Below, piece by piece: positions 1 to 10,507 of a stretch of DNA of 64,000 nucleotides. The stretch's first letter is position 1, and each line of letters starts with the position of its first letter. The stretch comes from Pictodentalium vernedei (lineage: Eukaryota > Mollusca > Scaphopoda > Dentaliida > Dentaliidae), in contig CM062294.1 of assembly GCA_031216915.1 (NCBI GenBank), forward strand, positions 31,945,128-32,009,127, read 5' to 3'. A program made the translations under genes and the position numbers. The notes under the pieces were generated by a model. That model made no database searches, was not told where the DNA came from, and saw nothing but the letters and a program-made list of their open reading frames with translations.

Positions 1-951
1 AGGTACAATCGAACTTTGCTTCAAATGATTCGATGTTATATTGAACACCAAAACAAAAACTGGGATAGAGATTTGCCTTTACTAGCTATGGCATTGCATT
101 CTACCATTAACAAAAGTACTGGGTTCACTCCTAACCGCCTGATGTTTGGTAGAGAATTGGTTCAACCGGTGGATCTTATGCTTGGACTGAATTGTTCAAT
201 TAGAACAACCCCAGGTGATTGGCTAAAACAGATTGAATTGGCTATTGGGAAAGCTCATCAAACTGCCCGTAAAACCTTAAACCAGTCCCAAATTAGACAA
301 AAAAGAACTCATGATCTAAGACTAAAAGAGAAGCAATATGATGCTGGTGATATTGTGTATAAGAGGGATTCAACCACAAAAATTGTAGTGAGTTCGAAGT
401 TGAAATCACCGTGGGTGGGTCCATATTTGGTTCTGGAAAGCAAGTCTCCCTTATACAAAATTCACGGACAAAAAGGTAGTCAGTTAATCCATCATGATAG
501 ATTAAAACCCTGTCATGATCGAGTCCTGCCCATGTGGTTGCGACGATTGAGGCACAAATACGTTGAAGAGCAGAACGAAATGGTGAAACCTACCATTGAT
601 TCACTAAAAAATAAGCAGATGCCATTCTCATCTGGGTCGGACATTATAGCTGACTCGGATGGAGGACTGGTGTCTACTTCATTGCCATTACCATCCGGGT
701 CGGACATTATCGCTGACTTAGATGGAAAACTGGCCTCTTCAGACATTAATCAATCAACCGTGGATACACCATTGGGTCACAGTTGCCGTAAAGACATGGG
801 TGGTACTGATTTCAGTCAAGCAGACGATCGTCAAGTAGAACCATGGTTTTATAACTCACTAGAAGATGATGTGCTGCCCAATCTTTTTATGGAAGCTCCA
901 ACCTCCTCATCTGGTCGACAGATAAAGAAGCCTGCACGATTTTTTGACTAA
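1..951 (+). mobile_element. Gypsy/Ty3-like LTR retrotransposon fossil: 3' end of pol (integrase C-terminal part)
   Basis: The reading frame is open from the window edge to its stop and encodes the end of a Gypsy-type integrase. Seen directly: the segment STGFTPNRLMFGRE, typical of the end of the integrase core, and the downstream motif SPWVGPYLVLE followed by HHDRLKPC, which resembles the GPY/F-type module that follows the core in Gypsy/Ty3 elements. The tail carries a short internal duplication (around 625-735). Gag, protease, reverse transcriptase and the 5' LTR lie outside the window. The visible part looks open, so the copy may be fairly young. The family assignment rests on motif recognition only. 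Confidence 0.85.
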
Positions 952-1054
952 CAGACCACACACGTTTTAACCATTTGCACGAGAACAAACACTGCACTGT
1001 TTCTGGTACAAGTTTTATTGTAAACTAGCAGTATAAATTCCATTATTTTAGAAA

Positions 1055-2554
1055 ATGGATCTTGATGAAGTCGACTTCATAGCAGATTATGATGAAAGTG
1101 TGGATGAATTTGTTATTGAAACTACTGCAACACCATCAAGTAGTGTAGAAAACAGGGAAGAAGAATGGTTAAAAGAAGAAAAAAGTAATTTAAAATCCAT
1201 CTCCACTCGATCCTCTCGTCGGAAGTACAAAAACTGCCAGTTGTGTCCAGCTAGAACTGTACATCTCAAGCGACATGTTTTAAAAGATCACTTGCCTTGG
1301 TTCTTAGGTTTTCATACATCTTGCTGGCACAAAACTCCTATAAAGGGCCCTGATGGCTCAGAATCAGAATGTACCATTGAGAAGCGGTTTTATCTTATGA
1401 ATGGCCTATTTTACTTGTTCTGTAATCTATTAAATTTAAGTAATTTGGAACTGAACATTATTGAATTTAGCAGAGAGGAAAGATTTTTAATGTCCCAGTA
1501 TGTTCAGCTTGCTACTGGACAAACAGTGCATGAGTATGAATTCAATCTTTCTCCACCAAATTTTGTCATTTGCCTCATGCATTGTAGAATCCTCTGTAAT
1601 CTTCTCTGTGATCTCAAACTGTCTGAAAGTTTGTTAACAAAGGTCAAAAACTTGTCCGATAGAATGTCATATTCTGGCAATGAGCTGTCACCACCTGTCA
1701 AAAATGTTACTGAACCTTTATTTTGTGATTCACATTTTCATTTAGATCAATTATTGAAACAAAATCACTGTAAAACATTAAACGATGTCCAGAAATTATT
1801 TGGTACTGAAGAATTTGTACTAAAGTACGCTGTATCAAACTTAGTTTTTCCAAAACAGTTTGCTTGCATGGATGCTCTCATTTCTGGAGACTCAAGAATT
1901 TCTATTCCAGTGGGAATACATTCCCATCTTTTATTACCTGGTGTAATCAATTCCTTCACAAACAAAGTTGAAAATCTCTTAAAAGATAAAAAAGTGAAAG
2001 CTTTGGGTGAAGTGGGTCTTGATTACACAACAGTTTGTAAATGTAATCCTGCTTGTGTGGATAAAGTACTTTGTAGATCCAAGAAAATTGAATCTCAGGA
2101 ATTATTTTTAAAGCAGGTTCTTCCCTTGGCTGACAAATATCAGAAACCAGTCATTCTTCATTGTCCTGACCAAAATAATGGAGACGCAGCTCATGATCTT
2201 TTACAGATCCTAATTGAAATGCATTTAACTTCATTGCCTATACACAGACACTGTTTTATTGGAACGACAGAAGAGTTGGTTCACTGGGATTTAATTTTAC
2301 CAAATTTGTACTTTGGTTTGACCTTTAAAAGTGTCAGAGATTCCTTAACTATGGAGGCATTAAAGAAAATTAAAGTAGAACGCCTCCTATTAGAATCGGA
2401 TGCTCCATATCTTCCAACAGATTCTGACACAAAATTTAGTACTCCATGGAGTATAATTCCCACTGCAAAGATAATTGCACATTTTAGAAACACATCACTT
2501 CCTGAGTTGTTAGAGACTTGCACTAACAATGCCAGGAAGTTCTACAAACTATAA
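1055..2554 (+). CDS. TatD-family metal-dependent hydrolase with N-terminal zinc-finger-like motif; possible extra ORF of the Gypsy element
   Basis: A 499-residue intact ORF. The C-terminal half (about residues 222-499) is a TatD-type TIM-barrel hydrolase. The expected metal-site motifs are visible: DSHFHLD (225-231), GEVGLDY (318-324), KPVILHC (364-370), HRHCF (397-401) and ESDAPYL (447-453). TatD enzymes are divalent-metal-dependent deoxyribonucleases. The N-terminal ~220 residues are not a standard TatD part: an acidic, Ser/Thr-rich start and then CQLC...H...H (C61, C64, H74, H79), which looks like a zinc finger. The ATG at 1055 has A at -3 and G at +4. The ORF begins only 103 bp after the Gypsy pol stop, on the same strand, and a candidate polypurine tract lies about 330 bp after its end. 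Inference: it may be a gene captured by the LTR element rather than a resident host gene. A single-exon host gene beside an element is the alternative. Confidence 0.85.
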   Translation: MDLDEVDFIADYDESVDEFVIETTATPSSSVENREEEWLKEEKSNLKSISTRSSRRKYKNCQLCPARTVHLKRHVLKDHLPWFLGFHTSCWHKTPIKGPDGSESECTIEKRFYLMNGLFYLFCNLLNLSNLELNIIEFSREERFLMSQYVQLATGQTVHEYEFNLSPPNFVICLMHCRILCNLLCDLKLSESLLTKVKNLSDRMSYSGNELSPPVKNVTEPLFCDSHFHLDQLLKQNHCKTLNDVQKLFGTEEFVLKYAVSNLVFPKQFACMDALISGDSRISIPVGIHSHLLLPGVINSFTNKVENLLKDKKVKALGEVGLDYTTVCKCNPACVDKVLCRSKKIESQELFLKQVLPLADKYQKPVILHCPDQNNGDAAHDLLQILIEMHLTSLPIHRHCFIGTTEELVHWDLILPNLYFGLTFKSVRDSLTMEALKKIKVERLLLESDAPYLPTDSDTKFSTPWSIIPTAKIIAHFRNTSLPELLETCTNNARKFYKL

Positions 2555-3110
2555 ACTGCTACATCAGAATAACATGTAAATAAATTATGTAAACATGTAC
2601 AAATGTAAATACACACATATTTCCTAAAATACCAGTATGAGTTGAACTTTGGGTTATATATCTTGGGAAGGTATTCTGCTTTCTCATTCAAATTTTATCA
2701 GACACTCATACTGAATAAGTTAGCATTTTGTCCTGCTGATGTTCCAAGTAGACTGATGGGAAGGTTTTCAGCTTTCTCGTCGGTAACTTTTACTATAATA
2801 CACTCTTCTGTGGTAATTCATCCACTTATTCAAGCATTAATTATTTAAAAAAAAAAAATGTGTGGAAAACTTTTATAGGTTAGGGAGGAATGTGGTACGA
2901 ACGGCCTGTCTCCATATGAGCTCTGGTTCCTACTCCGGATTTAACATCAAGTGCATCCGAGATACCAAGACGTCATCAGTAAATAGAACAACTTCACTTG
3001 ATTCTGAACAACAGCTCTGAAAGCATCACCGATCTTAAAAGACGACTGCATCGTAGTCAAGTTACCTTGGAAAGGTAATTTATCTTTCTTTTGTAGAGTT
3101 CTGCTACAAT
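2555..3110 (+). mobile_element. Possible 3' end of the Gypsy-like element: polypurine tract and start of an LTR
   Basis: After the TatD ORF there is AT-rich untranslated DNA. At 2882-2890 the purine run agggaggaa is followed at once by TGTGGTACGAAC, the arrangement expected of a polypurine tract and the TG start of a 3' LTR. The 5' LTR is outside the window, so the LTR cannot be confirmed or its end fixed. If real, the LTR would run into or through the 40-bp repeat array that follows. This is inference from layout. Confidence 0.35.
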
Positions 3111-3905
3111 ATGTTCGTCGTATTATCAAGTTACAAGATTTGAGACGAAAGTATTCGTCGTATTATCAAGTTACAAGATTTGAGACACAAATGTTCGTCC
3201 TATTATCAAGTTAGAAGATTAGAGACACAAGTGTTCGTCGTATTATCAAGTTACAAGATTTGAGACACAAGCGTTCATCGAACTATCACGTTAAAGATAA
3301 GAGACACTGGCGATCGCGTATTATCAAGTTAAAAGATTAGAGACGCAGGCGCTCGTCGTATTATCAAGTTAAACGATTTTAGATACAATGGGTCGTCGAA
3401 TGATCAAGTTAAAAGATTTGAGACACAAACGCTCGCTGTATTAACAAGTTACAAGATTCGAGATGCAAGCGACCTCGCATTATCAAGTTAGAAGATTAGG
3501 GACACAGGCGCTCGTCGTATTATCAACTTAAAAGAGTTGAGACCCAAGTGTTCGTCGTATTACCAAGGTACAAGAATTGAGACACAAGCACACGCCGTAT
3601 TATCAAATTACAAGATTTGAGACACAAACGTTTGTCGAATTATCAATTTATAAATTGTGAGACACATGCGCTCGTCGAATTATCAAGTTCAAGACACAAG
3701 CGTTCTTCGTATTATTAAGTTAAATAGACATAAGCGATCGTCGTATTAACAAGTTATAAGATATGAAACCCAAGCGCTCGTCGTATTGTCAAGTTACAAA
3801 ATTTGAGACACAAGCGTTCGTCGTATTGTCAAGTTATACTATTTTAGACACAGGTAATTGTCGTATTAATAAATTATAAGATTTAAGACAAAGACACTCG
3901 TCGTC
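3111..3905 (+). repeat. 40-bp tandem repeat array, about 20 copies
   Basis: Units begin with ttcgtcgtattatcaagtta and continue with a variable part ending in gagacacaag. The first four unit starts are exactly 40 bp apart; later ones drift with small indels and many substitutions, so the array is old. No coding signal is seen. It lies just downstream of the possible Gypsy 3' LTR start and may belong to it. Confidence 0.9.
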
Positions 3906-4432
3906 AGAATTTGAACACATTCAGTAAAATACATATTAAACCATTCACTGAAAAACCCTGTTTTTAGTGTCTTTATTGTTGTAGAGATTTTCTTGAATTT
4001 TGATAATACGACAATCTCCTGAGGTTTGAGGCACAAACTGCAATGTAGAAAACAAAAACGAATTACGGAGAGCTCAGTCTCGGAGACTTTCGTTTTAACA
4101 ATTATTTGATTGAAACTGTGGCTTCATTCAGGTAACCGCAGACAAAATAAGCTTGAATTTGTTATTTTAAAGCTTTCTCCATCAGTCTCTGGTTAGAAAT
4201 TAAATGGAGAATAACACTGGCTTCATTCATTCTGTTCAAATGAGAATGTGGAGAAAAAAAACACGTAAATTTGAGTGACGTCTTTCTGTATGCACCTTGA
4301 GGTTGTCATCTTAAATTGAAAGGAAAATTGTCGAATATGTGCTTATTCTTGTCGCTTTCGCCCCTGAAATCATTCAACAATACTCCGGAGACATCACGAG
4401 ACATCTTAAAAGAAATATAAACATAACGCATG
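3906..4432. other. Unassigned AT-rich DNA
   Basis: No ORF of note, no terminal repeats and no recognised element. A possible LTR end could lie near 4010 but cannot be shown. Confidence 0.5.
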
Positions 4433-4530
4433 AGCTTTGAGTTGACGTGTTGATGGTACATTTTCTATTTACACTGTATACACTAAATACGTAAATAGAA
4501 AAGGTACCATCAACACGTCAACTCAAAGCC
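4433..4530. repeat. Hairpin (40-bp arms, 18-bp loop)
   Basis: Left arm 4433-4472 and right arm 4491-4530 are inverted copies with one or two mismatches; the core is gagttgacgtgttgatgg and its complement. There is no second copy in the window and no clear target duplication. Confidence 0.85.
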
Positions 4531-4838
4531 TTTGTTTATATAACCTGGCCTCTGACATACAAGATGGAGGACGGATTTCCGAAAGGGTTCATAAGTAGTT
4601 TAACTGTAATTCGACTATCCGGAAATTCGTGACTCCAACCACGACGACGTTCGGGTAGATGAACCATTCTACCTGTGGTCTGGGATTGCACCGATGGTCT
4701 GTCGGTAGAGGGTAAATTGTGAATTAAGTAGGCTTTGACTTGGTCCCCGCTTGATGAGCGCTCACGTGATTTTGAAATACAACCAACTAATTATTGTATA
4801 ATTAATTATTATATAATTAACAAACAGGTTATAACTGG
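4531..4838. other. Unassigned DNA before the 53-bp satellite
   Basis: Contains a short TA-rich stretch (4788-4825) immediately before the satellite. Nothing else recognised. Confidence 0.4.
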
Positions 4839-6840
4839 TTTGATTTTATTTCAGTCTTGATATCAGTCCTCTGTAACGTTATTAGCATGAGATCGATTTT
4901 ATATCAGCCTTAATATCAGTCCTCTGTAACGTTATTAGCATGAGATCGATTTTATATCAGTCTTGATATCAGTCCTCTGTAACGTTATTAGGATGAAATA
5001 GATTTTATATCAGCCTTAATATCAGTCCTCTGTAACGTTATTAGGATGAGATCGATTTTATATCAGTCTTGATATCAGTCCTCTGTAACGTTATTAGCAC
5101 GAGATCGATATTGTATCAGTCTTGATATCAGTCCCCTGTAACGTTATTAGCATGAGATCGATTTTATATCAGCCTTAATATCAGTCCTCTGTAACGTTAT
5201 TAGCATGAGATCGATTTTATATCATCCTTAATATCAGTCCTCTGCAACGTTATTAGCATGAGATCGATTTTATATCAGCCTTAATATCAGTCCTCTGTAA
5301 CGTTATTAGCATGAGACCGATTTTATATCAGACTTCTATAACGTTATTAGGATGAGATCGATTTTATATCAGTCTGGATATCAGTCCTCTGTAACGTGAT
5401 TGGCATGAGATTGATTTTATATCAGCCTTAATATCAGTCCTCTGTAAGGTTATTAGCATGAGATCGATTTTATATCAGTCTTGATATCAGTCCTCTGTAA
5501 CGTTATTAGCTTGAGATCGATTTTATATCAGTCTTAATATCAGTCTCCAGTAACGTTATTAGCATGAGATCGATTTTATATCAGTCTTGATATCAGTCCA
5601 CTGTAACGTTGGTTATTAGCATGAGATCGATTTTATATCAGCTTACTATCAGCCCTCTGTAACGTTATTAGCATGAGATCGATTTTATATCGGTCTTGAT
5701 ATCAGTCCTCTGTAACGTTATTAGCATGAGATCGATTTTATATCAGCCTTAATATCAGTCATCTGTAACGTTATTAGGATGAGATCGATTTTATATCAGT
5801 CTTGATATCAGTCCTCTGTAACGTTATTAGCACGAGATCGATATTGTATCAGTCTTGATATCAGTCCTTTTGTAACGTTATTAGAATGAGATCGATTTTA
5901 TATCAGCCTTAATATCAGTCCTCTGTAACGTTATTAGCATGAGATCGATTTTATATCAGTCTTGATATCAGTCCTCTGTAACGTTATTAGCACGAGATCG
6001 ATTTTATATCAGCCTTAATATCAGTCCTCTGTAACGTTATTAGGATGAGATCGATTTTATATCAGCCTTAATATCAGTCCTCTGTAACGTTATTAGCATG
6101 AGATCGGTTTTATTTCAGTCTTGATATCAGTCCTCTGTAACGTTATTAGCATGAGATAGATTTTATATCAGCCTTAATATCAGTCCCCTGTAACGTTATT
6201 AGCATGAGATCGATTTTATATCATCCTTAATATCAGTCCTCTGTAACGTTATTAGCATGAGATCGATTTTATATCAGTCTTAATATCAGTGCTCTGTAAC
6301 GTTATTAGCATGAGGTCGATTTTATATCAGCCTTAATATCAGTCCTCTGTAAGGTTATTAGCATGAGATCGATTTTATATCAGTCTTGATATCAGTCCTC
6401 TGTAACGTTATTAGCTTGAGATCGTTTTATATCAGTCTTGATATCAGTCTCCAGTAACGTTATTAGCATGAGATCGATTTTATATCAGTCTTGGTATCAG
6501 TCCTCTGTAATGTTAGTTATTAGCATGAGATCGATTTTATAACAGTCTTGATATCAGTCCTTTGTAACGTTATTAGCATGAGATCGATTTTATATCAGCC
6601 TTAATATCAGTCCTCTGTAACGTTATTAGCACGAGATCGACTTTATATCAGTCTTGATATCAGTCCTCTGTAACGTTATTAGGATGAGATTGATTTTATA
6701 TCAGCCTTGATATCAGTCCTCTGTAACGTTATTAGTACGAGATCGACTTTATATCAGTCTTGATATCAGTCCTCTGTAACGTTATTAGCATGAGGTCGAT
6801 ATTATATCAGTCTTGATATCAGTTCTCTGTAACGTTTTTA
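4839..6840 (+). repeat. 53-bp satellite, about 37 copies
   Basis: The repeated unit contains gagatcgattttatatcag, then a short variable part ttgatatcag or ttaatatcag, then tcctctgtaacgttattagc. Unit length is 53 bp by direct counting. Two main variants (cttgatatc and cttaatatc) alternate irregularly, and a few units are partial or carry small insertions. No ORF runs through it. It is a local tandem satellite with no match elsewhere in the window. Confidence 0.95.
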
Positions 6841-7190
6841 TCGTGAAACCGAAGGTATAAGACTGATAACATTGTACCGTGGGCTGATATCAAGGCTGAT
6901 GTAACATCAAACAAGTAAAATAACCTCTTAATGTGTTGTGGTGAGTGTGGAGGAAAAGTTTATTCAGTCTAGAATGGAAACCCGGTGCATGGGAAAACCT
7001 ACATACAGTTACTTTGTTTTGCAGTTTGGTGTGAATAGCATGTTAACGCTTTGGGCTTAGTAAGAAGCGTCTAAACATCTTGACAACAATTGTATGTCAA
7101 TAATTGTGAAAGGTATTGATCAGCAAACATAGAAGAGTAGAACGGACAGAAAAGTAACGGACCGACAAGGCTGAACCGGCCTGAAGCACT
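6841..7190. other. Unassigned DNA after the satellite
   Basis: The first ~60 bp still resemble decayed satellite (gactgataac, ggctgatatcaaggctgatg). The rest is not recognised. Confidence 0.4.
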
Positions 7191-7362
7191 CAACGACGGC
7201 GTTCCGCCCCACCTCTGGACCGTGAACCGATCCATCCCAAAGCAATCCGGTCCAGTCCGGTTCACGGCCCAGGGGTGGACCGGCTCGGTCCACCCCTGGA
7301 CTGTGGACCGGCTCGGTCCACCACTGGACTGTGGACCGGCCCAGTCCAAACCGGTCTGGCCC
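7190..7362 (+). repeat. GC-rich minisatellite with 28-bp palindromic units
   Basis: Units starting ggaccggctcggtccac recur at 7277, 7305 and 7333, exactly 28 bp apart. Upstream, related partial units appear in both orientations (ccggtccagtccggttcacg). Each unit is itself partly palindromic (ggaccg...cggtcc). The surroundings are AT-rich, so the block is a sharp compositional island. Confidence 0.75.
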
Positions 7363-7460
7363 ACATTTCTGAATCCTATTACCCCGGCAGATCTAGATCC
7401 ATAATGGCTCCATATTAAATAATCTTCAGATGAACTCCGTCTACTTTAGTTCAACTTATG

Positions 7461-7820
7461 GGGCGCGCGGTGACTCAGTAGGTAGAGGTGCAGGCTGCAA
7501 GCCGAGAGGTACTCGGTTCGAATCCCACCTGCGGCAACCGCATTGTGTCCTTGGGCAAGACACTTCATCTCCATTGCCCGCGTGGGGGGCACGATGACGC
7601 CCTGTACTAAGGCGTACTGCACGTCGATGGTATGCATGTCTTCAACCAATCTAACCCTGCCTATGCTACAGTGCGGAGTTACGATGTTGGGGAGCTGACA
7701 GCAGCTCGTCGTTGCTCGGTGGTTCTCTGCGGGTACGCCGGCTTCCTCCATCCGTAAAACTGTCACGGTCATGATTAGCCATTGTGCATAAATATGTGAC
7801 CTTAAACATCAATAAATAAA
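7461..7820 (+). mobile_element. Full-length tRNA-derived SINE with 14-bp target duplications
   Basis: The head carries a polymerase III A-box-like tgactcagtaggtagagg and a B-box ggttcgaatccc, as in tRNA-derived SINEs. The body includes gtgtccttgggcaagacact and ends in gaccttaaacatcaataaat. It is flanked by the identical 14-mer tagttcaacttatg at 7447-7460 and 7821-7834, a target-site duplication. It is the reference copy for the other SINE entries. It is transcribed and mobilised only with LINE help; no protein is encoded. Confidence 0.93.
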
Positions 7821-7834
7821 TAGTTCAACTTATG

Positions 7835-8435
7835 ACAGAATTTACCACGGTAAATAAATGTAGAATATATTTGTTGTGCAGCCACTGAGCATCCTATAGA
7901 TTTTAGATCTTTCCAGTTATTATTATTACTTATCAGTTGTAATTCATTAATTATTAATATTAATTATAATTACCTATCAAAATCAACCATTGTCCGAATT
8001 AAACTCATAAAACAATATCTTTGGGAGCATTGGTGGATTTCCTCCCTTGGTGTTCTTGGAGAATCAACTCAAATTTCCATGACACATATTCATATAAGAA
8101 TGAGAGAATTTGCTTTCTAGTTTGGATGTATGTTTAATAAATTGATATTTTTATAATTATTTTATGTTGTAGTCAAGTGTGACAGCAGCTGGCCATCCCA
8201 ATTTCTACGTTCATTCTGGTGAAAAGATAATTGATGTGTGGAAACCCACAAGAGGATGGTGATTAAAATAATGCCATCGTTGAGTTTTTAATTAATTTAT
8301 GCAATTCTACGCTTGCTGTTTTAATAAATGGAAACCTTATATTCTATTGGTATTTTATAATTTGTGCCCAATATGGTCCAATGACACATTATTAAATATG
8401 ATACCTTACTTCAGACAGGTTGATAAGAATTTTTA
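7835..8435. other. Unassigned AT-rich DNA
   Basis: No ORF above background, no palindromes and no copies elsewhere that I could find. Confidence 0.4.
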
Positions 8436-9414
8436 GTCGAGTTGTGACGAAGTCAAACTCGACTTATAGTTTGGTGAATGGCGGGCGGGCGGGCGGGCGG
8501 GCGGGCGGGCGGGCGGGCGGTTTGGCGTAAACAATTGGTTTCCGGATGATAACTTGATAGTGGTTCAACTCACATTCATTAAACTTCATACGTAGGTTGG
8601 TCTTGGGGGGAGGAAGAACCCTATTGATTTTGGACATGCTACGTCGAAGATCAAGGTCACAGTGACCTTGAACATAGTAAATCTTAAACAATTGGTTTCC
8701 GGATGATAACTTGATAATGGTTCAACTCACATTCATGAAACTTCATAGGTAGATTGGCCTTGCTGAGGGGAAGAACCCTATTGATTTTGGACTTGCTACG
8801 TCAAAGGTCAAGGTCAACATGACCTTGAACATAGTAAATCGCAACAATTCCTTTCCGGATGATAACTTGATAGTAGTTCAACCTACATTCATGAAACTTC
8901 ATAGGTGGGTTGGCCTTGGTGCGAGGAAGAACTGAATTGATCTTGTACTCACCAGATCAAAGGTCAAGGTCACAGTGACCTTTAACATAGTATATCGCAA
9001 CAATTGGTTTCCGGATGATAACTTGATAGTGGTTCAACCTAGAGTCATGAAACATCATAGGTGTGTTGGCCTTGGTGCGAGGAAGAACCCTATTGATCTT
9101 GGACTCACCAGGTCAAAGGTCAAGGTCACAGTGACCTTGAACATAGTATATCGCAACAATTGGTTTCCGGATGATAACTTGATAATGGTTCAACCTAGAG
9201 TCATGAAACTTTACAGGCGTGTTGGCCTTGGTGCGAGGAAGAACCCTATTGATGTTGGACTCACCAGGTCAAAGGTCAAGGTCACAGTGACCTTGAACAT
9301 AGTATATCGCAACAATTGGTTTCCGGATGAGAACTTGATAGTGGTTCAACCTAGAGTCATGAAACTTCATAGGTGTGTTGGCCTTGGTGCGAGGAACTGT
9401 TGTCACAACTCGAC
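8436..9414 (+). mobile_element. TIR element made of 156-bp tandem units (non-autonomous DNA transposon)
   Basis: A 13-bp inverted terminal repeat gtcgagttgtgac (8436-8448) is matched by gtcacaactcgac (9402-9414). Inside are a (gggc)n run (8480-8520) and about six units that begin near caattggtttccggatgata and end with ggtcaaggtcacagtgacc. The palindrome in each unit recurs at 8654, 8811, 8967, 9123 and 9279, spacing 156-157 bp. No transposase is present. A target duplication was not found, so superfamily is unknown. Confidence 0.8.
8654..9293. promoter_or_regulatory. Five nuclear-receptor-type palindromes, AGGTCAnnnTGACCT
   Basis: The sequence AGGTCACAGTGACCT occurs at 8654-8668, 8967-8981, 9123-9137 and 9279-9293, and AGGTCAACATGACCT at 8811-8825. 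All have two perfect half sites with a 3-bp spacer, the classic oestrogen-response-element form. Units 4 and 5 also have AGGTCAAAGGTCA (DR1 form) directly upstream (9110-9122, 9266-9278), and most have TCAAGGTCA, the extended half-site form used by ERR/SF-1-type receptors. The match to consensus is seen; activity is not known. Confidence 0.7.
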
Positions 9415-9463
9415 ATTGGATCGGTGATCCTGAGCGGCATTTTATTGGTTTTAAAACGCCACA

Positions 9464-9533
9464 TCGTCGCCTGGGTGCTATAATGTTCTATGTCCCATAG
9501 GGGACATAGAACATTATAGCACTCAGGCGACGA
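9464..9533. repeat. Hairpin (33-bp arms, 4-bp loop)
   Basis: Left arm 9464-9496 and right arm 9501-9533 with one mismatch, centred on tgtcccataggggaca. Single copy in the window. Confidence 0.9.
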
Positions 9534-10290
9534 CATGCTAGTGACAAATTGAGAATTCTAGCCCCCACTTTCCATCACGAGTCATGATGTGGAGGATCAT
9601 CCGATACGCGTATTCCACTCTCATTGACGGCGCCCCATTTCACCTATCTGGAGAAATGTGTTGGAAATGGAAAGTTTGTCTGGCTCTCTGGTGGTGTCTT
9701 TACACATGACTACTATGTTGTTCAACCAAAATATTCCCACGGCTTTATATACAATCGTTCAAATTTTGAAAAAATCCAATTTATCTAAGCTCAAGGTAGA
9801 ATATCACAGGCGTTATAACTGTGTGATGAGGGAACAATATTATTTATGCCTTATTGCGGGTAATACTGTACCCACTGGTCTCTTTGCTTGCGAAAAAACT
9901 GAGTTGCAGAAAATAGTGAGGGCGCACGCCGTGTGCGCTCTCCTCTGTGTTCGCCAATGTACGCAGGCTGTGTATAAACTGTACACAGTCAGTCAAACTC
10001 GGAATACAACCAAAGGTCACTAATGGACTGTTTGACCAAAAATCTCAGCAAATGAAAGATCGGCACGTATCTTACGCCCATTTTTGTCATACGTGACGAG
10101 TTTTGTCGTAGCTTCCACGTTTGTAATAAAAATCGCAAGATATCGTCATAGCTTACCACTTTTGTGGTTGCAATGAGTCCAAAATGGCCACCAAGCGTGA
10201 CATTTTTAAAATCCTCGATCTCTTTACTGACAAATGATGGGTTAACATAGGTTACATCACTGTACTCCCTGATCATAGTGGTATGACATA
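9534..10290. other. Unassigned DNA
   Basis: Short ORFs on both strands show no recognised motif. The stretch holds no repeats that recur in the window. Confidence 0.4.
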
Positions 10291-10505
10291 CAGTACGTGG
10301 AGAGTGGATTGTAACTAAATCACCCGCGGAATGGAATTATCACCCAAAGTGTCACTGTCAAATTCTGTACATATGGACATAAAAAACAAGCAATGTTTCA
10401 GCCAATGGACCTCCGGGTTCAACCCGGAGGTCCATTGGCTGGAACTTTGCTTGTGATGGTTATTTTTTGCAATAAATTTAATGATAATACAATCTCCACG
10501 TACTG
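10291..10505. mobile_element. TA-flanked MITE with a palindromic core (Tc1/mariner type), tips CAGTACGTGGAGA
   Basis: It starts CAGTACGTGGAGA after TA (10289-10290) and ends TCTCCACGTACTG before TA (10506-10507). The centre is a near-perfect palindrome, gccaatggacctccgggtt and its complement (about 10401-10441). The core and its flank (tcaaattctgtacatat, aagcaatgtt) are the same as in the CAGTTAAAAC-tipped MITEs at 23.2, 35.8 and 43.4 kb, but the tips differ. Confidence 0.8.
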
Positions 10506-10507
10506 TA

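Noticed and set aside
3111-6840. Tandem repeats as a CRISPR-like array
   Set aside because: Units are directly adjacent without unique spacers of constant length, the setting is eukaryotic, and no cas genes are present.
8975-9427. 150-codon ORF with 52-residue repeats
   Set aside because: The DNA unit is 156 bp, a multiple of three, so any open unit repeats as an ORF. The start lies inside a unit and the conserved positions are DNA palindromes rather than codons.
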